From the NCBI GenBank assembly GCA_032173965.1, contig CM063284.1:135693625-135757624 (forward strand): a stretch of DNA of 64,000 nt. Reading direction: 5' to 3'. Under the pieces are notes generated by a model, which was given only the letters and a program-made list of their open reading frames with translations, made no database searches and was not told the DNA's origin. Positions within the stretch are counted from its first letter, which is position 1; each line of letters opens with the position of its first letter. Positions 12,901 through 27,354 of this stretch are shown piece after piece. The position numbers and the translations under genes were made by a program. Origin of the DNA: Sitta carolinensis (Eukaryota > Chordata > Aves > Passeriformes > Sittidae).

Positions 12901-15900
12901 TGCTGAGATAGCTAATAAAGCATCAAATGCAGTTTAAACGCTCAAGAGGAGAAGAGAAAATGTAATCCAAATTTTCAAAAGTAAAGGGAAGAAAAATCTC
13001 ATGTAACATCTGTGCACCACATGTTCATAAATTACAGCAGGCCTGTGAACACTTCTCCTTTCATCTGTATGTCATACAGATTTAATAGTTCATCATTTCA
13101 CAAACAAACAATACTATTCTGCGCCATGTTTAAAAGAAGGTGTGATCAGCACTCCAGCAGCACTGCTGCAAGCTGCTCTCCACTGAGGATGAGCTGCTGT
13201 GCTTCAGCATCTCGTGGTGCCTCAGTCTTTGCATGCAAAGCCTCTTCTTCCTGGAAAGACTGAGGACAAGCACCTGAACTGCACCTCAGGAGGCTGGGCC
13301 CAAGTGTGATCACCTGTGAGTCTCCAAGGAAATTAATCTTTGGTGCTTAGACCACCAAAAATGCTGCTGGAATGTGGGAGCTTGCTCAGGAACGTGTCTC
13401 ACCTACACACCTTTCCACCAGCAGTGCATTATAGAAGAGGGATTTTTTTTAGCTTGAATGAAAAAAAAGTGAAGAAAATGTTGCACACTCAAGGTATTCT
13501 ACAAGTATTTTACCCAATGCTGTATTGCATATGTTAAATACATGTGCTTCCATCTACTGAACTAAGACAAGCCAATGGGGTAAAAAGAAATATGCAGATA
13601 ACCAGGTTTTCTCCTACCTTCTGTTTCTGGTGAAATGTATCCATCTCTTCATTAAATCTATGTGCATCGTTAAATCCCAGCTCCTGGGCTGACTCTGCAC
13701 ATCCACAAGAAAAATCCAAGTATTGTGTCTTGTAGACATTTATTCCAAGATGCAGAGTGTTAGGTGCAGAGCCAGAAACAAGAGCGAGAGAGAGAAAAAG
13801 AAATTTTGCTTTTATATTATCTCCCATTGTTAAAATAACCTTCTTCTCATCAAAAACTTTGACATTTTAAAGAGGAGGTAGAATTTAAAATATGCAAGGG
13901 TTTTCCCCATATAGATATGGTTAAGGAGCAATAAAGAATTTGAAGACTACAAGCATTCCAGGGGTAGTGTGCTAAACACACTGGTAAGTTTGACTCCTTA
14001 TAGCCTAAAATATCAAAACTAATTTAGTTGTAATATACAACTTTGGAATCATGTTCAAGAAAAATCCAGTTTTGAAACACTTTTCAGCTTGAGAAATTTC
14101 CATAATTTCTTCTTTTCTGCAGATGCTTGTTCTAATTTAGGAAATTATATAAAATATGTAAGAGGCTGCAAATCCAATTTAAAACATTTCAGATTGTTAT
14201 CCCAAAGAGAGCACAAAGGCACTCTTCCTCTGTGTAAGTCTTCATTTAACAAAGTGCTTAAGCACAAGCTTATAGAATGATTTAAGCAGAAGTGTGTTAA
14301 ACTTTGTAGGCATTTTTGTTGCAGTTATCAAATCCTAGCAGGGGATTGATTTCTATGTAATCAAATTACTTCATTAAATCACAGCCTCATATTTCTCTTC
14401 TGAACTCTTGAAAGAGCTACTGAATTTAACAAAAGGCCATTAACTGCAGCACAGGGCAGGCAGTGCCTTGCTAGCACAAAGATGACTCCCGGTTCACTTA
14501 TCCAAAGGCTCTGAACCTGCCAGGGAATTTAACTGGATATTGCATGTGATGAACTGTTAAAGCAAGCAAAACCTGTCATCTGCACAGGGGCCACCAGCCA
14601 ATGGACTGACTCCCTCAGACCAGGTTAAAACAGGAGGCAGATGTTGGAACCAACTTGTTGGAAATTGGATTTATCTGCAGCTGCACAACGGAATACTTCC
14701 AGTTACTCCAAATGAATTTTTGGAAAGCATTTTTAGAATAGGAATTTAAAAGAAACTGTGAGTCCAGAAATCCTTAGCAGGCCAAATTTCAGGTATAAAG
14801 GTCACCATAATTATCAAAGAACAAATAATAATATTTTTTGTCCTTTTGTTTTTCAAAGATGGAAAAGACAGCGGCCACGTTTCCATAATGAGCAAAGTGA
14901 GATTGTAGAATTTCTGTTTTCCCAGCAGGAGCCATTTTCCTGTCTCTCTTTCCATTGTACTGTTGACACGTGACCTGGCATGCTGTTGTCTCCTCACCCT
15001 CCAAATGCTCGATTCTGGGAGATGTCCTATGAGTCTGCAAAAATAAACCAATTGGGTTTTTATCCTAGGAAAATGCAAAGTGACGAGCATGAAGAAATCA
15101 TGCCTAATTTGATCTTTTCAAAAGCTTACTGAGTTTAGGAGAATCCTAAGCATATGGTGCCAGGAGATCTATAGGATAGGAACTGTGTGTTCAGGAAACT
15201 GATTTCAAATAGGAAACAGAAGCTCATTGATACAACTGCACTGGAGATAAAACAGGTGGGAAAATATACATGCTTCTGGATGTGGCTTTGTTCCCACTTT
15301 AACTCCAGGTGCAAGGAGTTTTGTAGATGGTGACTGACTGCAGCCCAGACAATTCCTGCTGTTGCTGGACAGCCCAGTGCTCTTGTCAGCATCATAAGGA
15401 GGTGGCCAGAACAGATTTACCACAGAGGAGATGAATAGGAGTAAAACCCACAGCAATTCAGCTGTTGTGGTTTGCTGGTGGAGGACAGTGGCAGTGCATT
15501 TTGCACGGATAAAGCACTTTACATGGAAAATCCTGAGTGGAGCTAGTGTGGAGCATGGACTCACTGAGATGGTGAGAGCTCCGAGTGTCCTTTCAAGTAT
15601 TGCCCCAGTGTAACTCCAGAGAAGTTCATCCCTCTTACTGCTGATGTGTCACAAGGTGGCATTGACTCAAACCGTTTTGAAGCTGCAAGTCCATCCAGGA
15701 CAACATGCTGGCTCCTGGGATGTGCTGTGCTGGAAGGTTTAGTGCGAGACTGAAATACTGCAAGATGTAATCACAAGTGGTCAGATAGAAAAGTAGGGTG
15801 AGTGTTACTGTGACTCACAGAGGGAATACAGCAACACACAGACATCAAGTGTCCAGAGCACAGAAGAAAAGGACTCAAGTTAATTGAAACCTCAGCTATT

Positions 15901-18900
15901 TATCATTTTCAGGACAATAACCAGGGATTGGGTAATGAGGTATCCACCTCTCCAATCCCACTCATCAGATGAGAAGTCCTTCACATCATATCTTTAACAA
16001 AGGAATGTAAACTATTTTGTTTATCTTACAATTGCGTGAGAACACTGACTCCATCCTACAGAAACAAATCAGAAGGCTTATTTTCAGGGACAACAGATGA
16101 GAGAAGCATTTATGCCACTCCTTAAAAAGATAAAATGTTTCTCTGCAGCCATGGAAAAGAGGATCAGACCTGAACACTTATATACTAAGCTAAAATGCAC
16201 ATAAAAATCGATGTTTCATCACACCTCTGTAAGATGAGACACAGAGATGAGTGAATGGCACTGAGGTCTCTGTAGCTCAGTGAGGTGGAATCCAAAGTTT
16301 CATCAAATGAAAGTCAGAGTTTTAATTTTTCTGCAGTGCAATATTTTCCAGTATTTTGGAATTTCAGAATGGAATTTTGAGCTGTCACTGTACTCCAAAC
16401 AGGTTAAAAGATTTTCCTGAGGAAAAAAAAAATTAAAAAGATATCTGTGCTTCTGTATGTCTCACAGGCCCCAGAAATCCTAAATTTTATAATTTAGGAA
16501 AAAAAAGTTGTATGAAGTTGAAATATTTCCCTCAGTTGTATGCAAAAATATTTTTAATTTTTATGTATTTTATCATTTCACACAATTTTGCAGGAAATAA
16601 AAGTGAATAATGTCAATTTACGGGAATTCATGTTTCCAGATAAATAATAAAGGAGAGGTAGATGTTTCTGTCTCCTAATTCTGGGACTAATAGATAAACT
16701 TATTTCATGGTTACTACCTAAGCAAGCGAGTAGAAATTTTTCACAAAAATATTTTTTTTATTAAAATGTTGCTTTGGATTATACCAAAATAATTACTTTA
16801 AATTTCATTGTGATAAAAAGGATATTGATGGTATTGTAAAATTTAATATAAATTTGAAACATAATTCTTGTATTGTATTATATCAATTTTAATTTTTCTA
16901 AATTTTTTACCTTTGCTTTATTCACATATAGTAATTATAATATGCATTATGCAAATGCAATATCCATCTGCCCAGCTGTTTCATTACCAAACACAAGGTG
17001 TTTTGGCTTAAGAAGCAAGTAAAAGGTGTTTCAGTGAAAACTTTGTGAACTGGTTGATGAGATCTTCAAGGATTCTGAAAATGTAAAATTCTGCTTTTAA
17101 TATGGCTTAATAAAATAATGTAAAATAAAATGCCAAATAAAACATCACAAAATACCATCTTGAAACCCTCTAAATGACAGATTTCTAGCATGAAAGCAAC
17201 TGACTTGTAATTACAGGTTTTGTGGATTTTTGTCCAATTGGGTTTTCCCAGAAATGCTGGTGTCAGCAAAATGGCATTTACTTTTGCATGAGTTTTAATA
17301 GACAAATTCATTTTTGAAATCGTAAATAGAGATAAGGGAAAAACCTTCTTTTACTTCAGTCTTGTTAGGCACTTTAGGAAAGGTTAACTTACCTCTGTCT
17401 TTTGTGAATTAACTTCTTGATCTTCCCATCAAGCAGCTGCAGCACTACCAGATTTGACATTGCTGCATGTTGAGTGGCCATTTGGGGTTTAGGAGAATCA
17501 CAAGAAGGGGCTGTGGTGCTGGGAGAAATGTGTTTTCCCAGAACGAAAGACTTTTACTTGAGAAAGCTAAAACACCTGAAAAAAAAAATAAAACTCAAGA
17601 ATTTGAAGACATCTGGGACTTCACCTGAATTTATTTGTCCTGCATTTTTTTTTGTTAACTATTTTTTAGATATCCATGGACATGCACATCAGAGGAGTAA
17701 AAGGAATCCCATGGAGAAGGCAGGATGGCAAGCCCCCAGACATTCAGCAGAAAAATTCCCTAGGAATTTTCCCAGGAAACAGGCCAGGATTTCTCCAGGA
17801 GAATATTTTCTTCCATTAATTTTTGTGGCACATAAGGGAGTTGAAGAACATGGAAATACTTGGTAGAAGACACATGGCTATAGTGCCAGGTACAGAAAGC
17901 AATCTATAACTTTGTTATAATTTTTTCCTTATTTTTTAGGCCTGACAGAGAATTACTTAACAAAGGAACAGCAAATAGGTGAGAGAAAAAAGAGCAGGAA
18001 GTCTCCACAACTAACATTTCATAGTAAGACTTTTTTCTTATTGATATTTCAAGTTGGATCCTCAAATCCTTGTTCCAGACATTCATTCTGTGGCAAATAA
18101 CTGTATCAGGGAAGAAAGATACATGTGACTATAATGTGCAGGTAAAACTGTACATAGCTGAGGCATAAAAGGATTCTGGATTTTGAGGGTGAGTTTTATT
18201 GCGATATTTTATTTTGTTTATTTGTTCAAGAGGAGAACATATATTAAATATGAAGATTAGATAGAAAAATAATGAGGTTTCTTGATTAAGAAAGCAAGAA
18301 TAATATGTAATACCCTAGTATTCCTTTAATCTGCTTATCCAGTGCTAGTATAATATGTTTTCTTTCTTTAACCAGGCTTCTAAATGGATGAAAGTCACAG
18401 TAAATTAGCGAGGCCCTCCCACCCACTTTATAAAGGTTATGTCATGCAACAAAGATTAAAAATAATATGTAGTTCAGGAAGACAATGAAATTCTAAATTT
18501 AAATAAATTAAATTACTAGCTTCACTCATGTAAATTGTACCATAAATTTCCTTATTACTCCCAAGAGAAAAATTAATTCAAAAGAATTTTATAGAACTTC
18601 TCTGTAGAAGATTGATGTCAGGGAAAAAGGCTGAGTTAACCAAATAAATACAATACCCATAATCCTTAAAATAAAATACATTAATTAAAGCTATCTTCAA
18701 ATTGATCTGCTGTCAGTCATGCTGACTTTCTTATTTTTATCTAAAGTGTAGGTTTTGAAGCCATCAGCTGACATTATTATTCTTTTTTGTGGGGTCGGGT
18801 TGGACTGTGCTTACTCGCTATGTGTGAACATTAATACTGAGTTTGAATACAGCAAAAAGAGTTGCAAAAGCTTTCCGGATTACCCAGCTTTCAAAAATTC

Positions 18901-19285
18901 CCATTTCTCATTAAGGATGTGGCAAAGCACTGTTTTAATTAATAGCCGTGAGTAATTTTTTTGGCATCTCACGATTTTAATAGAAAAATGAATTAGTAGA
19001 AATGTTGAATAAACCTTACAGTAATTTCATTTTTTTTTTTTTACATTTAATGTTTGATACACATTTGCTATCACACAGCCGTTCTGTCCCGTACTGCCTC
19101 TGTGCCTGCTTCTCGTTGTTGCAGCGTAGGCAGCGTTGCAGTCACCAAACTGTGGAGCTACCAGGTGCTGTCAAACCTGTTCAGGAGAGGCCAGCTGATT
19201 CCCGTGGTTTCACAAGTCCCTCAAAAAGCAGTTTGAAAAGGCTTTGAATCCCTGGCACAAACAGAGGCAGGTGTCACAGGGTCTT
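9930..19285. other. AT-rich intergenic stretch; no gene seen
   Basis: No convincing coding exon, RNA gene or mobile element was found. The longest open frame (130 codons, 17474-17866) has no recognisable motif and is low-complexity lysine-rich near its start. Two sub-stretches, 11280-11500 and 16915-17000, hold clusters of homeodomain- and octamer-like sites and are listed among the findings as weak enhancer candidates. A pyrimidine microsatellite lies at 12610-12661. Confidence 0.55.
12610..12661. repeat. TTTC microsatellite grading into poly-T
   Basis: Plus strand holds T-runs broken by single C bases (TTTC units) followed by an uninterrupted run of more than 20 T. Simple repeat, prone to length variation. 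Confidence 0.95.
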
Positions 19286-19289
19286 TCTC

Positions 19290-19535
19290 GTGGCTCGAGA
19301 AATGCTCCGGAGATATCCCCTCGCAGGGATTCCTGGTGGGGACAGAGCCTGGAGCGGTGCGGGGGCGGTTCTCAGCCGGGCTCCTGAGCTGGCGTGCGGC
19401 GAGGCGCGGCTCCTCCTGCCAGCGGCGCCGTGCGGGCACATCCCGCATGCGGGGCGCGCAGCAGGACTGCGGGGGAACAGCTGCTCGCCCCTCCGAGCCG
19501 TGTCCCGTGCCAAGCCACATGCAGCTGTCAGTGGC
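19290..19535. promoter_or_regulatory. Isolated CpG-rich patch in gene-poor DNA
   Basis: About 245 bp with high G+C and many CpG pairs, for example GGCGTGCGGCGAGGCGCGGC around 19390 and GGGGCGCGCAGCAGG around 19450, flanked on both sides by AT-rich sequence. In birds unmethylated islands of this kind usually mark promoters or developmental regulatory elements. Overlapping open frames occur on both strands, as expected by chance in GC-rich DNA, and none resembles a known protein or the start of EIF3E. It could be the promoter of a non-coding RNA or a distal enhancer island. Confidence 0.55.
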
Positions 19536-22170
19536 TTCGAGATGCAGTTGGTTGATGCTGCGTACTCACAAATATTGCTGCCGTCTGAGCTGGATTTAAT
19601 TTTGGGGGGATTGAAAGAAAGTACCTTGGGAAGGATTGTATGAGGAGAAGACACATAAACCTTCCTGACTCAACTTTGTTATTTTCACAAATGTGGAACA
19701 CATTTGGTCTGGCATCCCATTGATTTGTTTACTGCTCTTGTGTCCCACATTTGCTGAGGCTTTCCAAACATAGATATTTCTCTCATCTGGCCTGGCTCTG
19801 ACTACTGCACTGAGAACCCAGCATAGGAGGTGGAGTACGTGTCCAGGACATTTGGATGGGCATAAAAATGAACACGGTGAACTTTTGAAATAACCTGGGC
19901 TGTACTTTCAGGCTTGCCCGTGGCTCAGGTGTAAAAATTATTTGTTTTGTTTGGGAAATTATGTTAGTGTATCAGCTATAAACCCTTATCTTGGTTGCAC
20001 GCAGCTCTTGATGTGATCTGCCCCTGGATGTGGAATATTATAGCACTGTTACAAATTATTCTGTCTTTGTGCTTTGGAAGCTATGCAGCATGGCTTGGTT
20101 TCAAACATTACTTTTGTTATAAAAATCAGTGCTTCCTAGAGTGACCTGAAACTATTCAGGTAGGATTTAAAGGAGCAAAGAATTTCACAGATGGCTGACT
20201 TGTTACTGCATTGTGGCACATGTATATAGTTCTGTGTTTCAAAAAAATATTTCCCCCTTTTGTTTTAGATAAGGTTATTAGTAGTTTTTCATACAACTGT
20301 AATTCCTAGCTTGGGTAGGATGCATTCCAGTCAAATAAAACCGAAAGAAGGAAGAAAGCCATCTTCTCAGCCATTTTGCAGAGTCCTCTCCCCTGACACT
20401 TCCTTCTAACCACTATCTCAGCTGTACTAAAGAGGGCAAGCGATCCTCCTCAAACATGCTGAGGAGTTAAATATGTATTAGCTCCACTGCCCTAACACCT
20501 GATATAATCTGCAGTAATGGCTGGGAGATCTAAAGAGGTCTATTTTTTTTTCAGCATGTACTTTGAGGCCTGGTGTGTAGACCCTGTTGTACTGCAGTCT
20601 TTCAGATATGCATTGACTTCTTTGAAATGTCTCTGCAATGGCCCAGAAGACACTCGTCCCAGAAGCAGTTGCCTAGCATGCATCATTCTTGGCAGTATCT
20701 GCAAATAAACTTCTTGTAATTGGTTTAATAATTTTCAAATAAAAAAATTATGATAGCTGTGGACAGCTATAAATAACAGAAATGAAACACATTATTTGCA
20801 CTGTGCCTTCACATGCACTTGTTTAGCTCTTTTTGCTGTTAAGTTAAAACATCTGTTTCTATGGAAGTGGAGCATTCCATGCAACAAACACAGCACTGGA
20901 AGTGACCCACATATTAAATGACAACATTTGACAAATTCTAACAGTTGATTACTGGGGAGGAGTAGACTGTGGTTATAATCAGAGTAAACCAAAAAAATGT
21001 GTACCTTTATAAACCTAGAGTTTAAATGAAACATCTGTACTGAATCATGTTTGTAGAAGTGCACTGTAGCCAACTACCAGACCATATGATAATGGGGTGT
21101 TTTTAACGATTCCTATTTCCATCGCCATCCTCCAAATCAGATCCAGACTGTGCCCACTGGCATGAATTCTGCTGGAAACCAATTGGGATAGTGTCAGGCT
21201 ACAGTGAATATTGTAAGTTTAGATACAGATAGCCATAAAATCTAGAGATTCCAATGCCTTATGGAGATTATAAGCACAGGTAGACACTCAGGTGAATATT
21301 AGCTGTGGCTTTGTATGCTGCAGACTTGTCATGTCTTGACCCTGGAAAAGAGGGATATGTTGAAATGAGTGCAGAATCTTATTCATAAAGAAATATGAGT
21401 GTAGAGGAAGAGAGTGGATATTAGAATTGCAGCAGCAGATCAGTTGGTGATAAACTGGGAGTGCTCAGGCTGGCACCAGCCTTGGCAACTCACTTAATTC
21501 TTTGGGTCTGTGAAACCGGTGTACAACAGTCAAGTAAATACAATTGTCTTTGACTGTTTCCTGTTGCTGTTAAGAGGAGACAAAGCAAAAGAAAAGTAGT
21601 TTAGTCCATCTCTTTATGTAGATACTTAAACTGGTATTCATTAGCAGCATCTGAACATAAGCATTTTCTTATTACTGCAGAATATTCCTGGATTAATTAA
21701 AAAACACAAATGCCTAAACTTTGTAATAGTGCTACATAGTCACCACAATCTTTAAAAAACAGAAAAAAAAGCATACCTAGCCTTCAACTCTATTGTTAGT
21801 TTTAGATGACCTATAATAAAAAGGTTGCTGTTTTATTAGGAAGACCTACCTATTCATAATTCCTTGACCAACATGAGTAATGCTTAATAAAAATTGAAAT
21901 ATTGAAAGAGTGAAATATTACTGAAGTGATGGCAAGAAATAGCAGTTAATTGGGATGTGTAAGATCCTCATTCGGATCAAGGAGATGAATGTTATTTGGC
22001 AGGAATAAAAATACAGGCTACATTAGCATGGAACAAATAATATAATGGGTGGTAGTGTCTAAATTTACTGTTAGTAGAACACACCTAAAATACTGCAATA
22101 ATCAAATTATCTCATTGCTTAGAGATAATCTGGCAGTTCATTATATCCATCAGGACTTAACTGGGATTTT
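19536..22170. other. AT-rich intergenic stretch, nothing recognised
   Basis: No coding region, RNA gene or recent repeat was recognised between the CpG-rich patch and the next CR1 copy. Open frames are all under 100 codons without motifs. Confidence 0.6.
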
Positions 22171-22173
22171 ATT

Positions 22174-22530
22174 TCATAGAATCATAGAATTGTAGGATGG
22201 TTTGGGTTGGAAGGGATATTAAAGATTTTCCAGTTCCATCTCCTTTCCATAGGCAGAGACAACTTTGGCCTGGTTGGTCAGAGCCCCATCCAGCCTGACC
22301 TTGAGTGATTCCAGGGATGGGTCAACCCAAACTTCTCTGGGCAACCTGTTCCAGTACCTCCCCACCCTCACACTAAGGAATTTCTTCTTACTACATAATC
22401 TAAATATACTCTCTTTCAGCTTAAAGCCATTTCCCCCTTGTCTTGTCACTGCATGTCCTTGTAAAAAGTCCCTCTCTAGCTGTCTTGTGTGTTCCCATCA
22501 GGTACTGGAAGGTGCTATAAGGACATGGGA
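22174..22530 (-). mobile_element. CR1 LINE 3'-end fragment (minus strand)
   Basis: The plus strand starts with the inverted CR1 tail octamers (CATAGAATCATAGAATTGTAGG), then GGTTGGAAGGGATATTAAAG and the standard 3' untranslated and ORF2-end sequence to about 22530. On the minus strand the frame at 22219-22449 encodes a recognisable CR1 ORF2 end (VGRYWNRLPREV, then SLESLKVRLDGAL). This is the best preserved CR1 end in the window, but it is 5'-truncated to about 360 bp and cannot be active. Confidence 0.85.
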
Positions 22531-22534
22531 TGAG

Positions 22535-25500
22535 TTTTTAAGATAACAGGAGTGTTCTCTAATGAGGGATTAGAGATAAATCTCTACAGTATTCATTTGA
22601 AATATAAACTTGAGGACTTTGATTGTCTGATACTTTATTTTAAACATTCTATTTAATTTTGCAAATAGTGTATGAGAAGCTTAAATACGAGACCACTGCC
22701 GTAGTAGACAACATAGTACCACCAGTGTGCTTAAATACACAAGAAGATCTGAAATAAAAACCATGATTGCTTTGAGATAAACACAAAAGGGTGGGGGGAT
22801 GTTAAAGCTTGAAGACTTAGAAATACCACACCGTCTTTGAGTTTATATTTTATTTTAAAATTTCCCTAGATTTATGTTATTGTCACAATGGATTATGATT
22901 ATTTGCCTGACTTGATCATATATAAAACTAATGTCTAGAGAGTCCTCTGAGAGGGCTCTCTTCATTTAATACTCTACAACTAATAACATACAGTGTCTTT
23001 ATACAAAATTAAATGCTTTGTTATATAGATACTCAGTTGAATACCTCATGATTTTTAGAACTGTCTGGTATTAAATTCACTCCAGTGGAGAAATTTTGAA
23101 TTTTGCAAAGCCAGGAAGCATGACAGCTACCATTTTGTGACTTGTGTTTTTCTACTCATATTATGCACCATTTTTTAAATTCTATTTTGCCATTTGCATG
23201 TTGTGTGGGATACTGACTGTATGGCATGACAGTTGAAAGTCTGGCACACACTCTTGACAGCTGTGCTGAAGGGAAGGCTGCGATGCGTGCTACATCTGGA
23301 GGTGCTGAGGCTTGACTGCAGACAGTGAAAAAGTCCAATTTCTCTTTAGGGATGACTGGGATAGATTTACAATATCTAAGCTCTCATTCAGAAAGGGGAC
23401 TCCAGAAGGATCTACCCAGGCAGTTGCTGTTGCAAAATCAAAGCCAAAGACTCTATAGCATATTTTGTGATTCTACAAAATAAGTTAAATAAAAACAAAT
23501 TAAATATTGAGGCAGGGAACTCATGACATTGCCTATACTATCCTGAAATAGCAGCCAAGAGGTATAGGTTTTCTGTCTCGTTTTCTTCTAGTTTATAAGA
23601 TATGCTTTTGTTTACTTTTACTTGTAAAGCTGAATCTGGACTTCATAGGAAGCTTTATGGATGACTGGAGAATTGCTGAAATGGTAATACTATCAATTTC
23701 AAGAAATTCAAGTCTAATTAATTAAGTTGCAGTGTGTCTTAAAGAAGTGGAGTCAGAAGTAAGGGGCTTGGCAAGCTGTTTTTCTAAACTTGATCTGTTG
23801 CCATTTTTGTTCAGGGAAAAGGATGATCCTTTATGAAAGATTTCATGTCCTGTCCAGTCAAAACCTCTTAATTCACACATTTGGGTCACATAAAACCAGT
23901 ATATTCTTATGGTTACAGGAAATCTTCAATTTTTAATGCCATTATAAAACCACAATAAATATTGCTTAATTCCAGAGCAAAGTAGAAATTCACTTTGTAC
24001 ACTTGCATATTTAAAAAACTAAAGGGGCCCAAGTTCTTCTGCACATGTAACATTCAAGGAGTGATGCATTTTGGTAAATGCAGACCTTCTACCTGCAACA
24101 CTTAGTCTTGAGAGTAGTACTTGCCAAATATTTCTGGCTTCTATTTATTAATCCAGAATGTTCCTCCCAAAATGAAAGTATCCTGGGTATTTTATAATGC
24201 ATGAGGAGGTGACAGGATTGGTTGGGAAGGTGACTGCTCTGGTTACAGGCATTTCCTAGATTTTTTCTTCAATGTTTTGATCCTTCTCGTTTTTGGAGAC
24301 ACGGTGCTTCAAATTAACCTAGTGCCAGCCTGGAATACTGAATATGTCTTGGGAGCAGAAGTGGGGTCAGTGGGGAGCTGAGGATCATTCATGTCCACAC
24401 TATGTCCTTCTGCAAGGCTGTGTTGTGCCACACAGCAACAGTTTGACCTCACTGTACCACATTACTCAAGGCCCAGATGGAGTGTTTCCCACTCTGCCCA
24501 GTTCCACAAATCCCTTTTCAGCAGAGGAGCTGGCAAGGCACAGGGATGGCCTTTTCTTCTCCAACACTGGGGCATCAGTGCCCAGGAGAGTGAAGCTTCA
24601 CTGGGTCTGGAAGAAAGAACAGAACAATTGATAAAGGCAGTTAGGAATGCACTAGGAATGTGCTTAGAATCTTTGCTGATGTTTTTTACAGAAAATCCAG
24701 ACTTGTCTTCATGACTGTAATTAAAGTGGTGATTCCTATTGAATGCATCATTCTGTTGCTGCACCAGAGCATATTCCTGTTCAAGCACAGCATCATGTTC
24801 ATGCTCCACTTCCAGTTTCAAGGCCGTATTTTCATTTCATCAGCCAACTAAGAACAAGTGGTCATCGAAATAAGCTTCCACTCATCATATTTTTAAAAAT
24901 TCAGTAGAACCTAGGACAGCCTCAGAGCACTACAACTCATGTCAAAGGTCCTGTAGCACATACCAGAACAAAAGGAAAGTGTTCAGGTTATGGGGGTGAA
25001 ATGCTACCCAAATCAATGCAGTACACAGAAATTTGCAACCTTGATAGAAAGACTTTCTAAAATATTAGTGTTGCTGTTGATATGCTCATTTTCCCCAAGC
25101 AAGCTCCATCACAAGCTGGTCTTAATTGAGCTCTACATTCAGTCTTATCAATCTGTATTAAGGAAATAACAAAATTACTTTAATTTTGGGGAAATTACAT
25201 ATTCAAAGAATTTGAAAGCAAAGTGGTTTTACATAAAGTGAAAGCTACTGTTAGGAAAAGAAAATTGAGAAAATATTGAAGCTACTTAGTCAACTCCACT
25301 TCTTTTGAAAGAAGACACTTGGTAGCATCTAAAATATTAGACTGACACCAGCAAATCTCTTGATTATTCATGCAGCTTCCAGGAGGCCAGCTGCTACTTC
25401 TGCCACTGAGTCATAGATATGAGACTTCATTACACTTGAGTACACGGTGCCTTGCTTGGCATAGTCATAGTCAAGTCATGAAAATTAATAAAAAAATATT

Positions 25501-27348
25501 TTTAGATAATTTGTTGATTCACTGATATAGCTTACTCACTCACTTAAGCATCTCTCATCTTTCATGTTCTGTGTCAATTTTCCTAGTTAGAATGAACAAA
25601 CCTGCTTTGCAGAAATATTCAAATGAATCTTTGGTTCTGATTATAAATTACTATCTCTGTGGTTAGGTCATTAAAGAGATGCTTTACTGAATAAAGGACA
25701 TAGGTACTGTAAACCCTTCCCAGCAGCTCTAAAAGAGAAATTCTGCTTTTTCACCGTATTTTTCCACTCCAGCCTCACCAGATGTAGCATACATCATATT
25801 TGTAGTTTCAAAACAGCTGTCAACAGTGTGTACCGAAATCTCAGCTGCCCTGGCATTCAAATGGTATTTCACAAGACATACAAGTGCAATTCCAAATTAG
25901 AGGAACAAACAGTACTGCAGAAACATGTAATGGATTGGTGGAAGAGTAAACCAGATCAGTGGCACTCTTTTCTGTTTACCAATTTAACTAAAGTACTCAC
26001 ATCATCCTGTCCAAAAATATCTTTCTTCTCTTTTTATAATTTTGGCATTGTTGAATACTCTTTTTCTCTTTGTTCTGGTATCAGATTACGTTTATTTATT
26101 CAATTCCTATTTCAAAAATTATATCTTAGGTAGGATTATTTCTTCAGTCATCTACTAAAATCAGCTCCTTCCTGCCTTCCCAGAAACTTACCACACTGAT
26201 CAAAACATGAACATTGTGATAGCCTAGCTTGTTTGTTAGGTATCTGAAGGAAGACATTTATCATTAACCATGTGAAGTTCTGCAACAGCCTCTCAGCAGA
26301 AGCAGAAACAAACAAGGGAATCTACTCTAGTGTAGATTTTGCTACTGAGCAGAAGTTACTTCCAAGAAAAAGAGTCGGGAGGCTTCTTTGATCGGTGTTT
26401 GTTATGTTTCTGTGTTATTCCTACATGTATAGGAGCAAAATCAATCTCCATGGAAGAATTTATTTTTATTTGGCATCTGGGTATGGCCTAGCTCCTCCAA
26501 TGCAGAGCTGATTAGCCAAACTTACCAGCAAGAGTCGGTTGAAGAGCTGCTCATATGTCATCTTTAGGAGGATACTGTAGATATCAGTAGACAGATACAG
26601 AGTCCTGCTGAATACTCTTCAAATCTTGCATTATGTAAATTAAAAATTCTTGTTAGATTGAGGTTATGGAAACATGAACCAAAAATCTGATGGTGATCAT
26701 ATCAGTACTGAAAGTACTGGTATGCTCCAGAGAGCAGGCAGTCACACAGATCTCTCTCATCCTCCTGCTTCATCTTTCTTATATGTTGTGTCTAATCAGC
26801 GTTCAGTCTGTTGTTCCTCTCCTCCTCATTGCTCTTTTGGTGACAACCAGAAGCCTGATCCACCCAACTGGAAGGCTGATCCACCCTTCTTGAACTCAGT
26901 TTCTTTGCTGAGTACCAGAGTAACACAGAACTCCTTCCAAGAGACCCAGTGGCTGCCTTTCTCCAGTCAGGTGTATAGGACCTGCCAAAGAATCCAAATC
27001 ATATCTTGTTTTACAACCACAGAATGAAATACAAATGCCAGAGTTGATCTGTTAATAGTTTTTATCTACAAAGTCTGTAAGACAGGGCGCAGCCATCTCC
27101 TCTTTTCCTTCCCCTGTTGTCTCTTTGCTGTGTGCATACCATGCAGCAGGAAGATTGTGCATTACATCTTAATGTACTTGAGCTCATTCAAATGCTCCAT
27201 AAGGCAGAAACCAAATACAGGAATGAAGATTTGGCAAAGCAAGCTCTGGAATCTGGCTCTGTGGAGCCAGACCCTAAGCTGGAGGTGCACAAGCTGCCCA
27301 TGGACCTGAGCAACTCACCATGGCTCTAGTGGGAAGCAGTGGGTTGAG
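22535..27348. other. AT-rich intergenic stretch, nothing recognised
   Basis: No gene or mobile element was recognised. Overlapping 95- to 119-codon frames at 24344-24821 on both strands have no motif and no splice-site arrangement that I could support as exonic. Confidence 0.55.
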
Positions 27349-27354
27349 TGAAGG
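27349..27354. repeat. Target-site duplication, left copy (TGAAGG)
   Basis: Six bases directly before the solo LTR, repeated exactly at 27948-27953. A 6-bp duplication is usual for alpharetrovirus- or betaretrovirus-like (class II) insertions. Confidence 0.85.

Noticed and set aside
17474..17866. 130-codon plus-strand open frame
   Set aside because: Lysine-rich, no motif, AT-rich context, no splice or promoter signals that would support a gene.
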